Source: CAYRES01 sp964423425
Lineage (GTDB): Bacteria > Actinomycetota > Thermoleophilia > RBG-16-64-13
NCBI GenBank assembly: GCA_964423425.1
Contig: CAYRES010000012.1
Location: forward strand, 1-64,000
Length of the DNA: 64,000 bases
Direction of reading: 5' to 3'
The notes under the pieces were generated by a model that worked only from the letters and a program-made list of their open reading frames with translations, was not told where the DNA came from and did no database searches. Shown piece by piece: positions 34,741-43,988 of this stretch (position 1 is its first letter; each line of letters opens with the position of its first letter). Made by a program: the position numbers and the translations under genes.

Positions 34741-37700
34741 ATGGTATGGTTCTGCCCGATCAGCATGCTGCGTCTCTACCGCACACCAGGTCTGACCCAG
34801 ACGAAGATCGAGGCGTTCGCCGCACACGCCGAACGGGTCCTCGGGCGGTCGCTCGAGCGCATGGACACGGAATACTGCTTCTACGTGGACACGGGCGGGG
34901 AGGCACTCGATGCCCAAGCCGCCGCCGTGCTGAGCTACCTCCTCGCGGAGACATTCGAGCCGGAGCGGTTCGGAGAGGAGAGCTTCCTCTCATCCCGCTT
35001 CAGCACCGTGCTCGAGTACGGTCCCCGGCTCAATTTCGAGACGGCGTGGTCATCCGCGGCGGTCGATATCTGCCGCCGTTCGGGGCTGCAGGCGGTGAAG
35101 CGCCTGGAGAGGTCGGTGAGAATCGGATTACCGTTCACGGTGTCCGCTGAGGAGGCCGAGCAGCTCCTCTCCGCCCTATACGACCGCATGACCGAGATGC
35201 GCTACCCCGAACCTCTCGAGTCGTTCGAGACCGGCCTGGTCCCTGCGCCGGTACAGGTCATCCGCCTGGCCCGTGAGGGCCTTCCCGCCCTCCAGACGTT
35301 CGACCGCACGCACGGGTGCAGTTGGGACGCAAGCGACCTCGGCCTCATCGCCGCCATCTACGAACGGCTGGGCCGTGACCCCACCGATGTCGAGCTCTTC
35401 CAGATCGCCCAGGCCAACTCGGAACACTCCCGCCATTGGGTGTTCAAGGGGGAGTTGTCCATAGACGGAGTGCGAGTTCCGGAGAAGAACCTCATGCAGG
35501 TGGTGCATCAGCCTCTCGCCGCCTCCGCTCCCAACTCCATCATCGCCTTCCGCGACGACAGTTCGGCCATCCGTGGGCGGGAGGTCCGCCTTCTCATGGC
35601 CGCCGATCCGCTGGGGCCGTCACCCCTGGTGGAGACACCGGTGGTGCTGCACCCCACACTCACCGCCGAGACCCACAACTTCCCCTCCGGAGTGGCACCC
35701 TATCCCGGAGCCGCCACCGGCGGAGGCGGGCGCATCCGTGACAACCAGGCGGTCGGGCGCGGCGGACTGGTCTATGCCTCGGGCGCCGCCTACTGCACCG
35801 GCAACCTGCATATCCCCGGCTATCCTCTGCCCTGGGAAGAGGACGGCCGGCGCCATCCTCCCGATCTGACCTCACCGCTCACCATTCTCGTCGAAGCCAG
35901 CAATGGCGCCTCCGACTACGGTAATTGCTTTGGTGAGCCCCTCATCTACGGCTTCACCCGCACCTTCGGGCTCGAGCTGCCCGAAGGCTATCGCTCCTGG
36001 TACAAGCCCATCATGTACAGCGTGGGCGCCGGCCAGATACGAGAGGGGCACACCGTGAAGGGACGTCCAGAGCGGGGCATGCTCGTGGTGCAGGTGGGCG
36101 GGCCCGCCTATCGCATCGGCATGGGCGGGGGAGCCGCGAGCAGCATGGAGCAGGGCGAGAATATCGAGGAGCTCGACTTCAACGCAGTCCAACGGGGCGA
36201 TCCCGAGATGGAGCAGCGCATGAACCGCCTCATGCGCGCCTGCGCGGAGCTGGGTGAAGGTAACCCCATCGTCTCGGCTCACGACCTGGGTGCGGGAGGT
36301 GACTGCAACGCTCTGCCCGAGATCGTCGAGCCCGCCGGTGCCGTGATCGATCTGCGCTCCATCCCCGTGGGCGACAAGACGCTCGCCGTACTGGAGATAT
36401 GGGGCAACGAGTCACAGGAGAGGAACGCACTCCTTGTGCTGCCTGAGAGCCTCCCAATCCTTGAGAGGATGGCGGCCCGGGAGAACGTGCCCTTGGCCGT
36501 CGTGGGCCGGGTGACCGGCGACGGCCTCCTAGTGCTCTACGACGAACACGACGGTTCCAAGCCGGTGAATCTCCCGTTGGACGACATCCTGGGACAGCTC
36601 CCCCCCAAGCGCTTCGGCTTCCAACGGCGGGTCCGCGACCCACAGCCTCTGGTCTTGCCCCCCGCAGCCGACCTCCGCCGCGTACTCGGTCTCGTACTCC
36701 GGCTGCCCGCCGTCTGCTCCAAGCGCTTCCTCACCAACAAAGTCGACCTCGACGTCACCGGCCTCGTCATTCAGCAGCAGCTCGTGGGGCCACGCCACCT
36801 CCCCCTCTCCGACTACGCCGTCATCGCCCAGACCTACGCCGACTCCTCCGGCACCGCGCTCAGCCTGGGCGAGCAGCCGCTCAAGGGCCTTCTTCACCCG
36901 GGTGCCGGCGCCCGCATGGCCGTGGCCGAGGCGCTCCTCAACATGGCCGGTGTGGCGGTCTCGGCTTTGGACGAAATCAAGTGCTCCGCGAACTGGATGC
37001 TGGCAGCGAAGCAGCCGGGTGAGGGAGCCTGGCTCTACGACGCGGCCTGCGCCCTGCGAGATATCCTCACGGAACTCGGCGTGGCCATAGACGGCGGCAA
37101 GGACAGCCTCTCCATGGCGAGCCGGGGCATCGCGCCCGATGGGAGCATGGAGATCGTGGTGGCTCCGCCGCAGGTCGTTATCGCCCCTTACGCATTCGTG
37201 GAAGAGGTGGGGTGCAGAGTGACACCCGATCTCAAGGGAGTCGGGCATCGGCTCCTCCTCCTCCCGCTCGGCACCAGGCGCAGACTGGGCGGGAGCGCAC
37301 TTGCACAGGTGCTTTCGGCCGTGGGCGCGGAAGCCCCCGACGTCGATGACGCAGCAGCACTCAAGGCGGTGTTCCTTGCGGTGCAGGAGCTCGTGAGGAG
37401 TGGAACCGTTGTCTCCTGCCACGACGTGAGCGACGGCGGCCTCATCGTCACCCTGCTGGAGATGGCCTTCGCCGGGAACAAGGGCTGGCGGGTTTCGCTC
37501 GAGGGCGAGAACCTCTACGAGGCGCTTTTCGCAGAGGAAGCCGCCGTGGTTGTGGAGGTGGCAGACCGGAGCCCGGACGGGGCGAACGGCGGTGCCGCCG
37601 GCGCTGCGCAGGTTGGCGGCGACGCGCGTGATACCAGCGGCAAGCCGGGTGAGGACAGCACGCCTGGTAGCGACGCTCAGCCGGTCGGCGGCTGCACGCC

Positions 37701-38826
37701 GGACACCCTCACCCCTCAACCGTCGCCACTGCCACCGGAGTTTAAGGAAATCTTGGCCCGGCATGGGGTAACACCCGTCGATCTCGGCTGCGTCCTTCCC
37801 GAGGCGGAGATCGACCTCACTTTCAACGGGGAGACCATACTCCGTGAACCACTGAGCGAGCTCCATCTGGCTTGGGAAGAGACCGCCTACCAGGTCGAGC
37901 GCCTCCAAGCCAATCCCGACTGCGCCGCACAGGAGTGGCACAGCCACCGACGGCCTCCCAGCACCACTCCCTACCGCCTCACCTTCGACCCCGACACCGA
38001 AAGCGCCGAGACCCGCGGTGCCCCCCGCCCCGGCACCACCTCCGCCCCCCGCGCCGCCATCCTGCGCGAGGAGGGCAGCAACGGCGACAGAGAAATGGCT
38101 GCCGCCTTCCTTGCTGCCGGCTTCGAACCCTGGGACGTCACCATGACCGATCTTCTCGAGGGCACGACCCGGCTCGACCGCTTCCAGCTCGTGGCTTTCG
38201 TGGGTGGCTTCTCCTTCGGCGACGTACTCGACTCGGCCAAGGGCTGGGCGTCAGTCATACGCAACAACGAACGCCTGGCACAGGAGTTCGCCGGCTTCTT
38301 CGCTCGGCCGGATGCACTCTCACTGGGCGTGTGTAACGGCTGCCAGCTCATGGCCCTGCTCGGAATCCCGGGGTTCGACCTCCCCGACCATCTCCGGCCA
38401 CGATTCGTTCGCAATGCTTCGGAACGCTTCGAATCCCGTTTCAGCACGGTGCGCATCGAGGCAAGCCCGGCCCTCATGCTGGAGGGCATGGAAGGCTCCA
38501 TCCTCGGTATCTGGGTCGCACACGGCGAAGGCCGCCTGCACGTGCCCGAACCGGCCAGCCTTGACTGGATCACCTCGAACAGGCTCGCCCCACTGCGCTA
38601 TGTGGACCCGGAGGGTGAGCCGACCTCGGCATACCCGTACAATCCCAACGGGAGCCCTCAGGGAATCGCCGCCCTCTGCTCTCCCGACGGCCGCCACCTG
38701 GCCCTCATGCCCCATCCTGAACGCAGCTTCCAGCTCCGGCAGTGGCCATGGGTGCCCTCCGAATGGCAATGCCGTCAGAGCCCCTGGCTCAGGATGTTCC
38801 GTAACGCCCGGCTGGCGTTGCGGTAG
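34741..38826 (+). CDS. purL: Phosphoribosylformylglycinamidine synthase, long fused form
   Basis: PurL converts FGAR, glutamine and ATP to FGAM in purine synthesis. This 1361-residue form fuses an N-terminal PurS-like domain, two AIR-synthase-like halves (QIAQANSEHSRHWVF, ETHNFPSGVAPYPGAATGGGGRIRD, SAHDLGAGGD, IDGGKDSLSM) and a C-terminal glutaminase with C in GVCNGCQ and HPERS. A 60-residue Gly/Ser/Pro/Asp-rich insert near residue 945-1000 has no counterpart I know. Most actinobacteria use separate PurS, PurL and PurQ. The ATG chosen lacks a clear ribosome-binding site; alternatives are an ATG 24 bases later or one about 90 bases earlier. Confidence 0.93.
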   Translation: MVWFCPISMLRLYRTPGLTQTKIEAFAAHAERVLGRSLERMDTEYCFYVDTGGEALDAQAAAVLSYLLAETFEPERFGEESFLSSRFSTVLEYGPRLNFETAWSSAAVDICRRSGLQAVKRLERSVRIGLPFTVSAEEAEQLLSALYDRMTEMRYPEPLESFETGLVPAPVQVIRLAREGLPALQTFDRTHGCSWDASDLGLIAAIYERLGRDPTDVELFQIAQANSEHSRHWVFKGELSIDGVRVPEKNLMQVVHQPLAASAPNSIIAFRDDSSAIRGREVRLLMAADPLGPSPLVETPVVLHPTLTAETHNFPSGVAPYPGAATGGGGRIRDNQAVGRGGLVYASGAAYCTGNLHIPGYPLPWEEDGRRHPPDLTSPLTILVEASNGASDYGNCFGEPLIYGFTRTFGLELPEGYRSWYKPIMYSVGAGQIREGHTVKGRPERGMLVVQVGGPAYRIGMGGGAASSMEQGENIEELDFNAVQRGDPEMEQRMNRLMRACAELGEGNPIVSAHDLGAGGDCNALPEIVEPAGAVIDLRSIPVGDKTLAVLEIWGNESQERNALLVLPESLPILERMAARENVPLAVVGRVTGDGLLVLYDEHDGSKPVNLPLDDILGQLPPKRFGFQRRVRDPQPLVLPPAADLRRVLGLVLRLPAVCSKRFLTNKVDLDVTGLVIQQQLVGPRHLPLSDYAVIAQTYADSSGTALSLGEQPLKGLLHPGAGARMAVAEALLNMAGVAVSALDEIKCSANWMLAAKQPGEGAWLYDAACALRDILTELGVAIDGGKDSLSMASRGIAPDGSMEIVVAPPQVVIAPYAFVEEVGCRVTPDLKGVGHRLLLLPLGTRRRLGGSALAQVLSAVGAEAPDVDDAAALKAVFLAVQELVRSGTVVSCHDVSDGGLIVTLLEMAFAGNKGWRVSLEGENLYEALFAEEAAVVVEVADRSPDGANGGAAGAAQVGGDARDTSGKPGEDSTPGSDAQPVGGCTPDTLTPQPSPLPPEFKEILARHGVTPVDLGCVLPEAEIDLTFNGETILREPLSELHLAWEETAYQVERLQANPDCAAQEWHSHRRPPSTTPYRLTFDPDTESAETRGAPRPGTTSAPRAAILREEGSNGDREMAAAFLAAGFEPWDVTMTDLLEGTTRLDRFQLVAFVGGFSFGDVLDSAKGWASVIRNNERLAQEFAGFFARPDALSLGVCNGCQLMALLGIPGFDLPDHLRPRFVRNASERFESRFSTVRIEASPALMLEGMEGSILGIWVAHGEGRLHVPEPASLDWITSNRLAPLRYVDPEGEPTSAYPYNPNGSPQGIAALCSPDGRHLALMPHPERSFQLRQWPWVPSEWQCRQSPWLRMFRNARLALR

Positions 38827-39040
38827 GGACCACCTTCCTCGCCGGCACCGCGAACACGGCCGAATCCGACCGGCTTCGCGGCCTTCTCGGGGCGCCCACC
38901 GGACCGCTCCCGGCTCCAGGCGTGAAGCTCACTCACGAGAGGCCGACCCAACGGCGCAACCGCTCATCCTTACCGATGGTAGTATGCGCGCCACCACCCT
39001 GAAGCCCGGCGGAGACAGCGACACAGGTGAGGAAGCTCCC

Positions 39041-40072
39041 TTGAACAACCATCTGAGCGAACCCGACGCGCAGCCCGGCTCCCTGACCTGGGAATACCCC
39101 ATCCCACTGCTCACCAGCCGCTTCATGTTGCGCGACTTGACCATGGTCATCGTTCTCTCCATGGCCGTCATGCAGCTTCTCCTGATCATCGTAGGGTTTC
39201 TCGTCTCCGGCGAGCCCGTGCTGCTGCCCCTCTTCGTCTACGCCGTCGTGACCGGCGTCATGATCGTGCTCTTCTTCATCGCCATCGTACTCATGGGCAA
39301 TCGCTACGACATGGGCTTCCGCGTGACCGCCAAAGGCCTCGACTTCGCCACGGGCAGCCGTCAGGCCCGACGCAACCGAGTGTGGCGGGCCCTCGCTCTC
39401 GTAAGCGGCAACGCCACCGCTGCAGGCAGCGCCATCCTGGCCTCCTCTCAAGACAAGGGCTTCTACTCCTGGAAGGACATTCGGAAGGTGACTGTGCACC
39501 CGGGTCCGCGGGTGATCACCCTATCCAACGCCTGGCGCCCGGTCCTCCGCCTCTACTGCCACCGGGAGAACTACGCCGCCGTGGAGGCCGCGGTGCTGGG
39601 CTACTTCCGCCAAGCCGAGGAGACCCGGGCCGCAGTGGCCGCCCGGGCGGCCACTACTGGAACGCCGGCGCCGGCAACGTCTGCATACGCACGCGCCCTT
39701 CCCAGGATCCTGGCCTGGACGCTGGCGAGTGCGGCCGCGACCGTCGCCGCACTCCTCTGGTACGATACCGCCTTCGACGACCAGTGGCGTCTCGTCATCC
39801 TGGCCGGCGTACTGGTGTGGGGCGCAGGCCTGCCCCGTGTCAGCCCCGTGCGACGAATTCTCGGCCTGGGTGGCCTGGCCCTCGGCCTCTACCTGCTCTT
39901 CCTCCTCATCGGAGAGGCGACCAGGCCCATCACAGGGCCAAGCGGCACCATATATGGAACATCCTATGAGGTCGACACCTTGCTCCTCGCGTTCGCCTTC
40001 GCCGGCCATCTCGCCCTCATGGGCATGAGCGGCTGGCGCCTCTTCGGGCCGGCCGACCACAGTATCAATTGA
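39041..40072 (+). CDS. Integral membrane protein, unknown
   Basis: A protein of about 343 residues with six or more hydrophobic segments: two near the N-terminus (LTMVIVLSMAVMQLLLIIVGF and a following pair), then a soluble middle part (GFYSWKDIRKVTVHPGPRVITL, reminiscent of a PH-like membrane domain), then four C-terminal helices. The start is a TTG after GTGAGGAAGCTCCC; an in-frame ATG at 38984 without a site would add 19 residues. The family is not recognised. The 213 bases between purL and this gene encode no intact frame with a start. A 48-bp palindrome follows it. Confidence 0.65.
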   Translation: MNNHLSEPDAQPGSLTWEYPIPLLTSRFMLRDLTMVIVLSMAVMQLLLIIVGFLVSGEPVLLPLFVYAVVTGVMIVLFFIAIVLMGNRYDMGFRVTAKGLDFATGSRQARRNRVWRALALVSGNATAAGSAILASSQDKGFYSWKDIRKVTVHPGPRVITLSNAWRPVLRLYCHRENYAAVEAAVLGYFRQAEETRAAVAARAATTGTPAPATSAYARALPRILAWTLASAAATVAALLWYDTAFDDQWRLVILAGVLVWGAGLPRVSPVRRILGLGGLALGLYLLFLLIGEATRPITGPSGTIYGTSYEVDTLLLAFAFAGHLALMGMSGWRLFGPADHSIN

Positions 40073-40122
40073 AGATTTCAATCCTCCACTGCAGCCGTAC
40101 CGGGGCAGCCGTGCACCCGGCA

Positions 40123-40170
40123 GCGAGCACGGGGGGGCGCGTCCGGCCGGACGCGCCCCCCCGTGCTCGC
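40123..40170. terminator. 48-bp perfect palindrome, likely bidirectional terminator
   Basis: The two 24-bp arms (40123-40146 and 40147-40170) are exactly complementary with no spacer and include a G7/C7 run. It lies between the convergent ends of the membrane-protein gene and a small minus-strand gene, so it would stop transcripts from both sides. A fold-back assembly artefact is a possible alternative. Confidence 0.7.
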
Positions 40171-40193
40171 GAACTACTCCCTGTCCGGGTCTA

Positions 40194-40490
40194 TCACAAT
40201 ATCGGTAGTGCCCCAAGCGCCTGTAGCTCAGCCGAGGTCCATCCCACCTCGTCCGTGTGAGCCACCACCGTCCACTCGCCGTCCGTCTCATGAAGGAGGA
40301 AGAACACACCCAAACTTTCCTGTTCGCCCGGGAACGCGTAGTCGACCTCCCACGCTGGGTCTACAGCACTTACCTCTTTCTCCCCCGACACGGTCAACTC
40401 CGGGATGTCGATGCCTTTCTCATCGCAGTATCTCTCAATGGCTTCCCTCTCAGTCGAAGCAACCGGCGGCAGGCTCCGTTCCTCCTCCAC
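40194..40490 (-). CDS. Small hypothetical protein
   Basis: A frame of up to 98 residues, acidic, without cysteine-rich or membrane segments except the short VDYAFP...GVFFLLHETDGEWTVVAH, which looks like a single beta-sheet-forming domain. The GTG start is weakly placed, and an in-frame extension upstream (about 12 codons) also lacks a start. Codon use and length suggest a real but unrecognised gene, or the C-terminal remnant of a longer one. Confidence 0.45.
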   Translation of the reverse strand: MEEERSLPPVASTEREAIERYCDEKGIDIPELTVSGEKEVSAVDPAWEVDYAFPGEQESLGVFFLLHETDGEWTVVAHTDEVGWTSAELQALGALPIL

Positions 40491-40684
40491 ACCCGAAGAG
40501 GGAAGGGACGCACCATCGAGTCCCTCAACTCAAGCACCTCCCGAGTTCTGCCGATTACAGGGGGGAGGGGGCCCGAAAGGCACACCATGCGGAACCCCGG
40601 ACGCTCACCCACGATCCTTGCTCTGCGACAGCGCCGTCGCGGGGCTGCTGTCTAGAGGGTGCACTGGCAAGAGGAGGAATCTCG

Positions 40685-42187
40685 ATGAATACGAGGACTC
40701 ACGTACAGGTAACGAGCCCCACAAGGACGGCGCCCGGCTTGGTGCACGAACACTTCCCCCGCGCACCCCACCCGCAACGCGCGACACCGGTACTCATCGT
40801 CGTAGTGGCTTTGGTGCTGGTGCTCACCGCGCTTCTTGCCTCCGGCTGCACGCCCGCCTCATCCGCGGTGGTGGGTGCCCCGGCCGGCCAGCCCGCCACC
40901 TTGGCTACACAAGGTGAGAACGTCTCCGACGTGGATCTCCTCGTCTCCTTCACCTACCCTCACACCAGAGAAGAGATGCTCGAGCTGCTCGCCACCACCT
41001 ACCCGGACACCTCCGAGGCGGCACGCGAAGCCTGGCTCCTCCTCGACACAACCGAGACAAGGGAGATAGATGGGGAAGTGCGCTACTTCCTCAATGTTCC
41101 GGAGAACCTCGCGTTCCGTGATGTTGAGTTGTTCCGCACGAAGCCAGAGTCCGTCTCCCGGTATCGTGACATCTACGAGCTCATTGTTCCCTACATCGAA
41201 GCCGCTCGCTCAAGCGACCCCCTCCGCCCCTTCGCCGAACCCACCACCTACACGTTCACCCAGTCGCTTGCCATCCCCCGCGAGGAGCTTCCGGCCGGCG
41301 GAGAGCTGGAGTTGTGGCTCCCGCTTCCCCTCGAGGGCGGTGCACAGACCGGCGTTGTCGTACACGAGATGGAGCCGCTGACGTACCTGAGTCTTCCGCC
41401 GAGCATCACCCACGACATCGGCCTTCTGTACATGAACGTACCGCTTGAGACGCTCCACACCGATCTCGAGGCCTCGATCACCTTCTCCTACTCACGTGCG
41501 CCCGAATACTTCACCATCGATCCGCAACTCGTGGGAACGTACGACCCCCAGAGCGCCCTCTATCAGATGTACACCTCATCCCGCGCCAACACGGCGGTGA
41601 CACCCTCTATCCGCGCCAAGGCCAAGGAAATCGTCGGCGGCGAGACCAACCCTTATCTTGCCGCAGAGCGCATCTACCGATACGTGGTGAACGAGGTTCA
41701 GTACAGCCTCATGCCTCACCTGCTCGCCTACCCCCGAGGCATTCCCGAATCGGTCTACGTGCACGAGAACAGATACGGTGACTGTGGCGCCCAGAGCATG
41801 TACTTCTCGGCCCTCTGCCGCTCGGTGGGCATTCCGGCCCGGACGACCGGTGGGTTCCAGATCTTTTCCGGGAAGCCTTCGGGTCACTTTTGGGCGGAGT
41901 TCTATCTACCCCACTACGGATGGATCCCCGTGGACACCTCAGCGGCTCAGATCGCCGGCTATGTACCTGAGGTGAGCGAACAGGAGAGACTGGCCTTCGA
42001 GGACTTCTTCTTCGGAAACCTGGATCCATTCCGCCTGGTGGTGCAGAGAGACACCGACCTCGAACTCATTCCCCGAGCCGGCGGCACGGTTCTACTCCCC
42101 ATGGCCATTCAGATGCCGGCCGCCCTGTGCGACAACATGGGAGTGATGCCGGGCTTGGTGGCATCCGAGCACTACACCATCGAGTAA
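40685..42187 (+). CDS. Transglutaminase-like lipoprotein
   Basis: A 500-residue exported protein. The N-terminus is a long signal sequence with a lipobox LLASGC near residue 57, then a region of about 250 residues without a clear family. The transglutaminase-core domain follows (about 300-430) with the catalytic cysteine in RYGDCGAQSMYFSALCRSVG, the histidine in GHFWAEFYLP and the aspartate in WIPVDTSAA. Such domains act as proteases or peptide cross-linkers outside the cell. The start follows GAGGAGGAATCTCG. About 560 bases follow before the next plus-strand gene. Confidence 0.85.
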   Translation: MNTRTHVQVTSPTRTAPGLVHEHFPRAPHPQRATPVLIVVVALVLVLTALLASGCTPASSAVVGAPAGQPATLATQGENVSDVDLLVSFTYPHTREEMLELLATTYPDTSEAAREAWLLLDTTETREIDGEVRYFLNVPENLAFRDVELFRTKPESVSRYRDIYELIVPYIEAARSSDPLRPFAEPTTYTFTQSLAIPREELPAGGELELWLPLPLEGGAQTGVVVHEMEPLTYLSLPPSITHDIGLLYMNVPLETLHTDLEASITFSYSRAPEYFTIDPQLVGTYDPQSALYQMYTSSRANTAVTPSIRAKAKEIVGGETNPYLAAERIYRYVVNEVQYSLMPHLLAYPRGIPESVYVHENRYGDCGAQSMYFSALCRSVGIPARTTGGFQIFSGKPSGHFWAEFYLPHYGWIPVDTSAAQIAGYVPEVSEQERLAFEDFFFGNLDPFRLVVQRDTDLELIPRAGGTVLLPMAIQMPAALCDNMGVMPGLVASEHYTIE

Positions 42188-42316
42188 TACTCGGGGTTGG
42201 AGCAAGTCGGGATGGGGCAGACCGTGGTTGAAGCAGGCCGGGAGTCGTGCAGGCCTTCGGAGCCCCCACCGGGGTCACACCCCGGTCAGTGCGCCAAGGC
42301 CGTAACAATCCGCTTG

Positions 42317-42349
42317 GACATCGGCCGGCGCACCCTGCCGGCCGATGTC
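42317..42349. terminator. Hairpin with 13-bp perfect stem
   Basis: GACATCGGCCGGC and its complement flank a seven-base loop, 130 bases downstream of the transglutaminase gene. It is the probable terminator of that gene, and it could also serve the small minus-strand frame ending at 42378. Confidence 0.6.
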
Positions 42350-42377
42350 ACGACGGCGAAGAATCGAGACGGTCGAA

Positions 42378-42515
42378 TCAGCCGAGAATACGGCTGAGAA
42401 GGAAGAGGGCTACCAATACCAGAAGACACGTCTTCACCACAGCCACCTCGCTCCAAGTGGATGCCTCCACCGTGTGCGCCCTCACCCCGTGCACGTGCAG
42501 CCATCTTGTGAGCAT
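42378..42515 (-). CDS. Possible small single-helix membrane protein
   Basis: A 45-residue frame ending in a strongly hydrophobic segment (VVKTCLLVLVALFLLSRILG). Upstream in-frame residues, up to 29 more, look coding but lack a good start. The rest of the 560-base interval between the transglutaminase and flavin reductase genes shows only the hairpin and no other supported gene. Unrecognised; kept because the hydrophobic helix is unlikely in random GC-rich sequence. Confidence 0.3.
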   Translation of the reverse strand: MLTRWLHVHGVRAHTVEASTWSEVAVVKTCLLVLVALFLLSRILG

Positions 42516-42749
42516 CGAGTTCACCCCCTCGCACTCATGGTTCGCGTGCAAGACACATCGGCCAAGACGCAGAGAAGCTTGAGCCCCCCGGGGAACACCC
42601 ACTCACACCCGTCCGCGCGGCGGGTCCACCCCCGCTGGTCCTCCCCCCGCCCATCCGCGTCCGGAGGTTTGACCGGCCCGGGGAGGCGGCATCATGACAC
42701 CTGAGCACCGACAAGGAGCAAGGCAACCGCTCACAGAAGGAGTCTGGAG

Positions 42750-43313
42750 ATGGCGCGCGTCAGGATCGACAACGATATCTTCCTCCCCATGCCGGTGGTG
42801 TTGGTGGGGTCCATCGTCTCCGGCAGGCCCAACTACATGGCCGCAGGCTGGGTGAGCCGGGTGAATTTCGCCCCGCCCCTCATAGGCGTGAGCCTCAGCA
42901 AGGACCACCACACCTCCCGAGGCATCGAGGAGAACGACACCTTCAGCTTATGCTTCCCGGGGCGGGACCTGGTGGCAAAGACCGACTACTGCGGGCTGGT
43001 GTCCGGCAAAGACGTCGACAAGTCGGCTGTCTTCACCACCTACTTCGGCGACACCGGTACGGCTCCGCTCATCGAGGAGTGTCCTCTCTGCCTGGAGCTG
43101 AAGTTGTATGAGACGTTCGAACTGCCGGGAGACAACGTCTACGTGGGCGAAATCGTCGCCGCCTATGCCGAGGAGACCCAGCTGGTGAAGGGGGCTCCCG
43201 ACGTGAAGGCGATGGACCTCTTCTTCCTCACCATGCCCGACAACAACTACTGGCTGCTCGGCGAGAAGGTCGCCGACGCCTATAGCGTGGGCGATGCGCT
43301 CATAGACAAGTAG
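42750..43313 (+). CDS. Flavin reductase-like FMN-binding protein
   Basis: A 187-residue split-barrel flavoprotein of the flavin reductase-like family: MPVVLVGSIVSGRPNYMAAGWVSRVNFAPP near the N-terminus, SLSKDHHTSRGIEENDTFSLCFP, then LVAKTDYCGLVSGKDVDKS. Members bind FMN and pass electrons to oxygenases or other acceptors, and are frequent in anaerobes as single proteins of unknown partner. The ATG follows AGAAGGAGTCTGGAG. Convergent with the ModE-like gene. Confidence 0.88.
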   Translation: MARVRIDNDIFLPMPVVLVGSIVSGRPNYMAAGWVSRVNFAPPLIGVSLSKDHHTSRGIEENDTFSLCFPGRDLVAKTDYCGLVSGKDVDKSAVFTTYFGDTGTAPLIEECPLCLELKLYETFELPGDNVYVGEIVAAYAEETQLVKGAPDVKAMDLFFLTMPDNNYWLLGEKVADAYSVGDALIDK

Positions 43314-43436
43314 CGGCCAGAAGGACCCGGTCTAAACGGCTACACTCTCCTTGGCAAAGTCAAGTCGCTCCCCCGCCAACGGGCTCGCCCCATCTGGTGG
43401 CTGACAGCGTCGCCCCATCGCCGTCACACCTTCTGC

Positions 43437-43823
43437 CTAGGGGGAAAGAGGAGGCCCATTCTCGGCCCCTTCGTTCGCGGAAGGGAAGAGATCGCCGAAG
43501 TGTCGTTGGTAGAGCTCGGCCATGTCGGCATCAGCCTCCCGCACCAGCCGCTCCCATCGGGTAACCAAATCACGTGCTTGCGGCGTGAGGTGCGAACCGC
43601 CCCCGGCCGGACCCCCCACACGGCGCTCGAGCAGCCGGAAGCCGAGACGACCCTCCATCTCCCGCACCACATGCCAGGCCTTGTTGTATGACATGTCGAG
43701 TTCGGCCGCCGCCTGCCGGAGCGACCCCATCTCAGCCACCCGCACCAAGAGGAGATACGGACCCTCCCCGAAGGCCTTGCCGCCGTTGTCGAGCCATATC
43801 TTGTGCGCCAGATGCATGCCCAT
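43437..43823 (-). CDS. ModE-type winged-helix transcriptional regulator (DNA-binding domain only)
   Basis: A 128-residue LysR-like winged helix of the ModE N-terminal type: AFGEGPYLLLVRVAEMGSLRQAAAELDMSYNKAWHVVREME, then LGFRLLERRVGGPAGGGSHLTPQARDLV. It lacks the molybdate-binding MOP domains of full ModE. In anaerobes such short forms are found near molybdenum or tungsten genes. No transporter for these oxyanions is in the window, although a tungsto-enzyme family member (AOR) lies 11 kb away. The ATG follows AAGGGGAAG. Confidence 0.82.
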   Translation of the reverse strand: MGMHLAHKIWLDNGGKAFGEGPYLLLVRVAEMGSLRQAAAELDMSYNKAWHVVREMEGRLGFRLLERRVGGPAGGGSHLTPQARDLVTRWERLVREADADMAELYQRHFGDLFPSANEGAENGPPLSP

Positions 43824-43988
43824 CTTCCCCTTGCGACCCGCGCCCAAGTATACGCCCCTCCCGGGGGGCGGGGATTGCGGCCGCCCATGGTTGGGTATCG
43901 TGTGGGTATCGTATTTGACGAGACGTGCGTGACCGGAGATGAAGGCGGGACACGATAAGCCTCCCTTCTTGCCGAAAGGAGACACTAC

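Noticed and set aside
36529..37947. 472-codon minus-strand frame within purL
   Set aside because: PurL is intact on the plus strand; the antisense frame has no signature.
38827..39040. Coding-looking stretch after purL
   Set aside because: One frame is open for about 55 codons, but it has no start codon and ends at a stop within the next gene's leader; no family seen.
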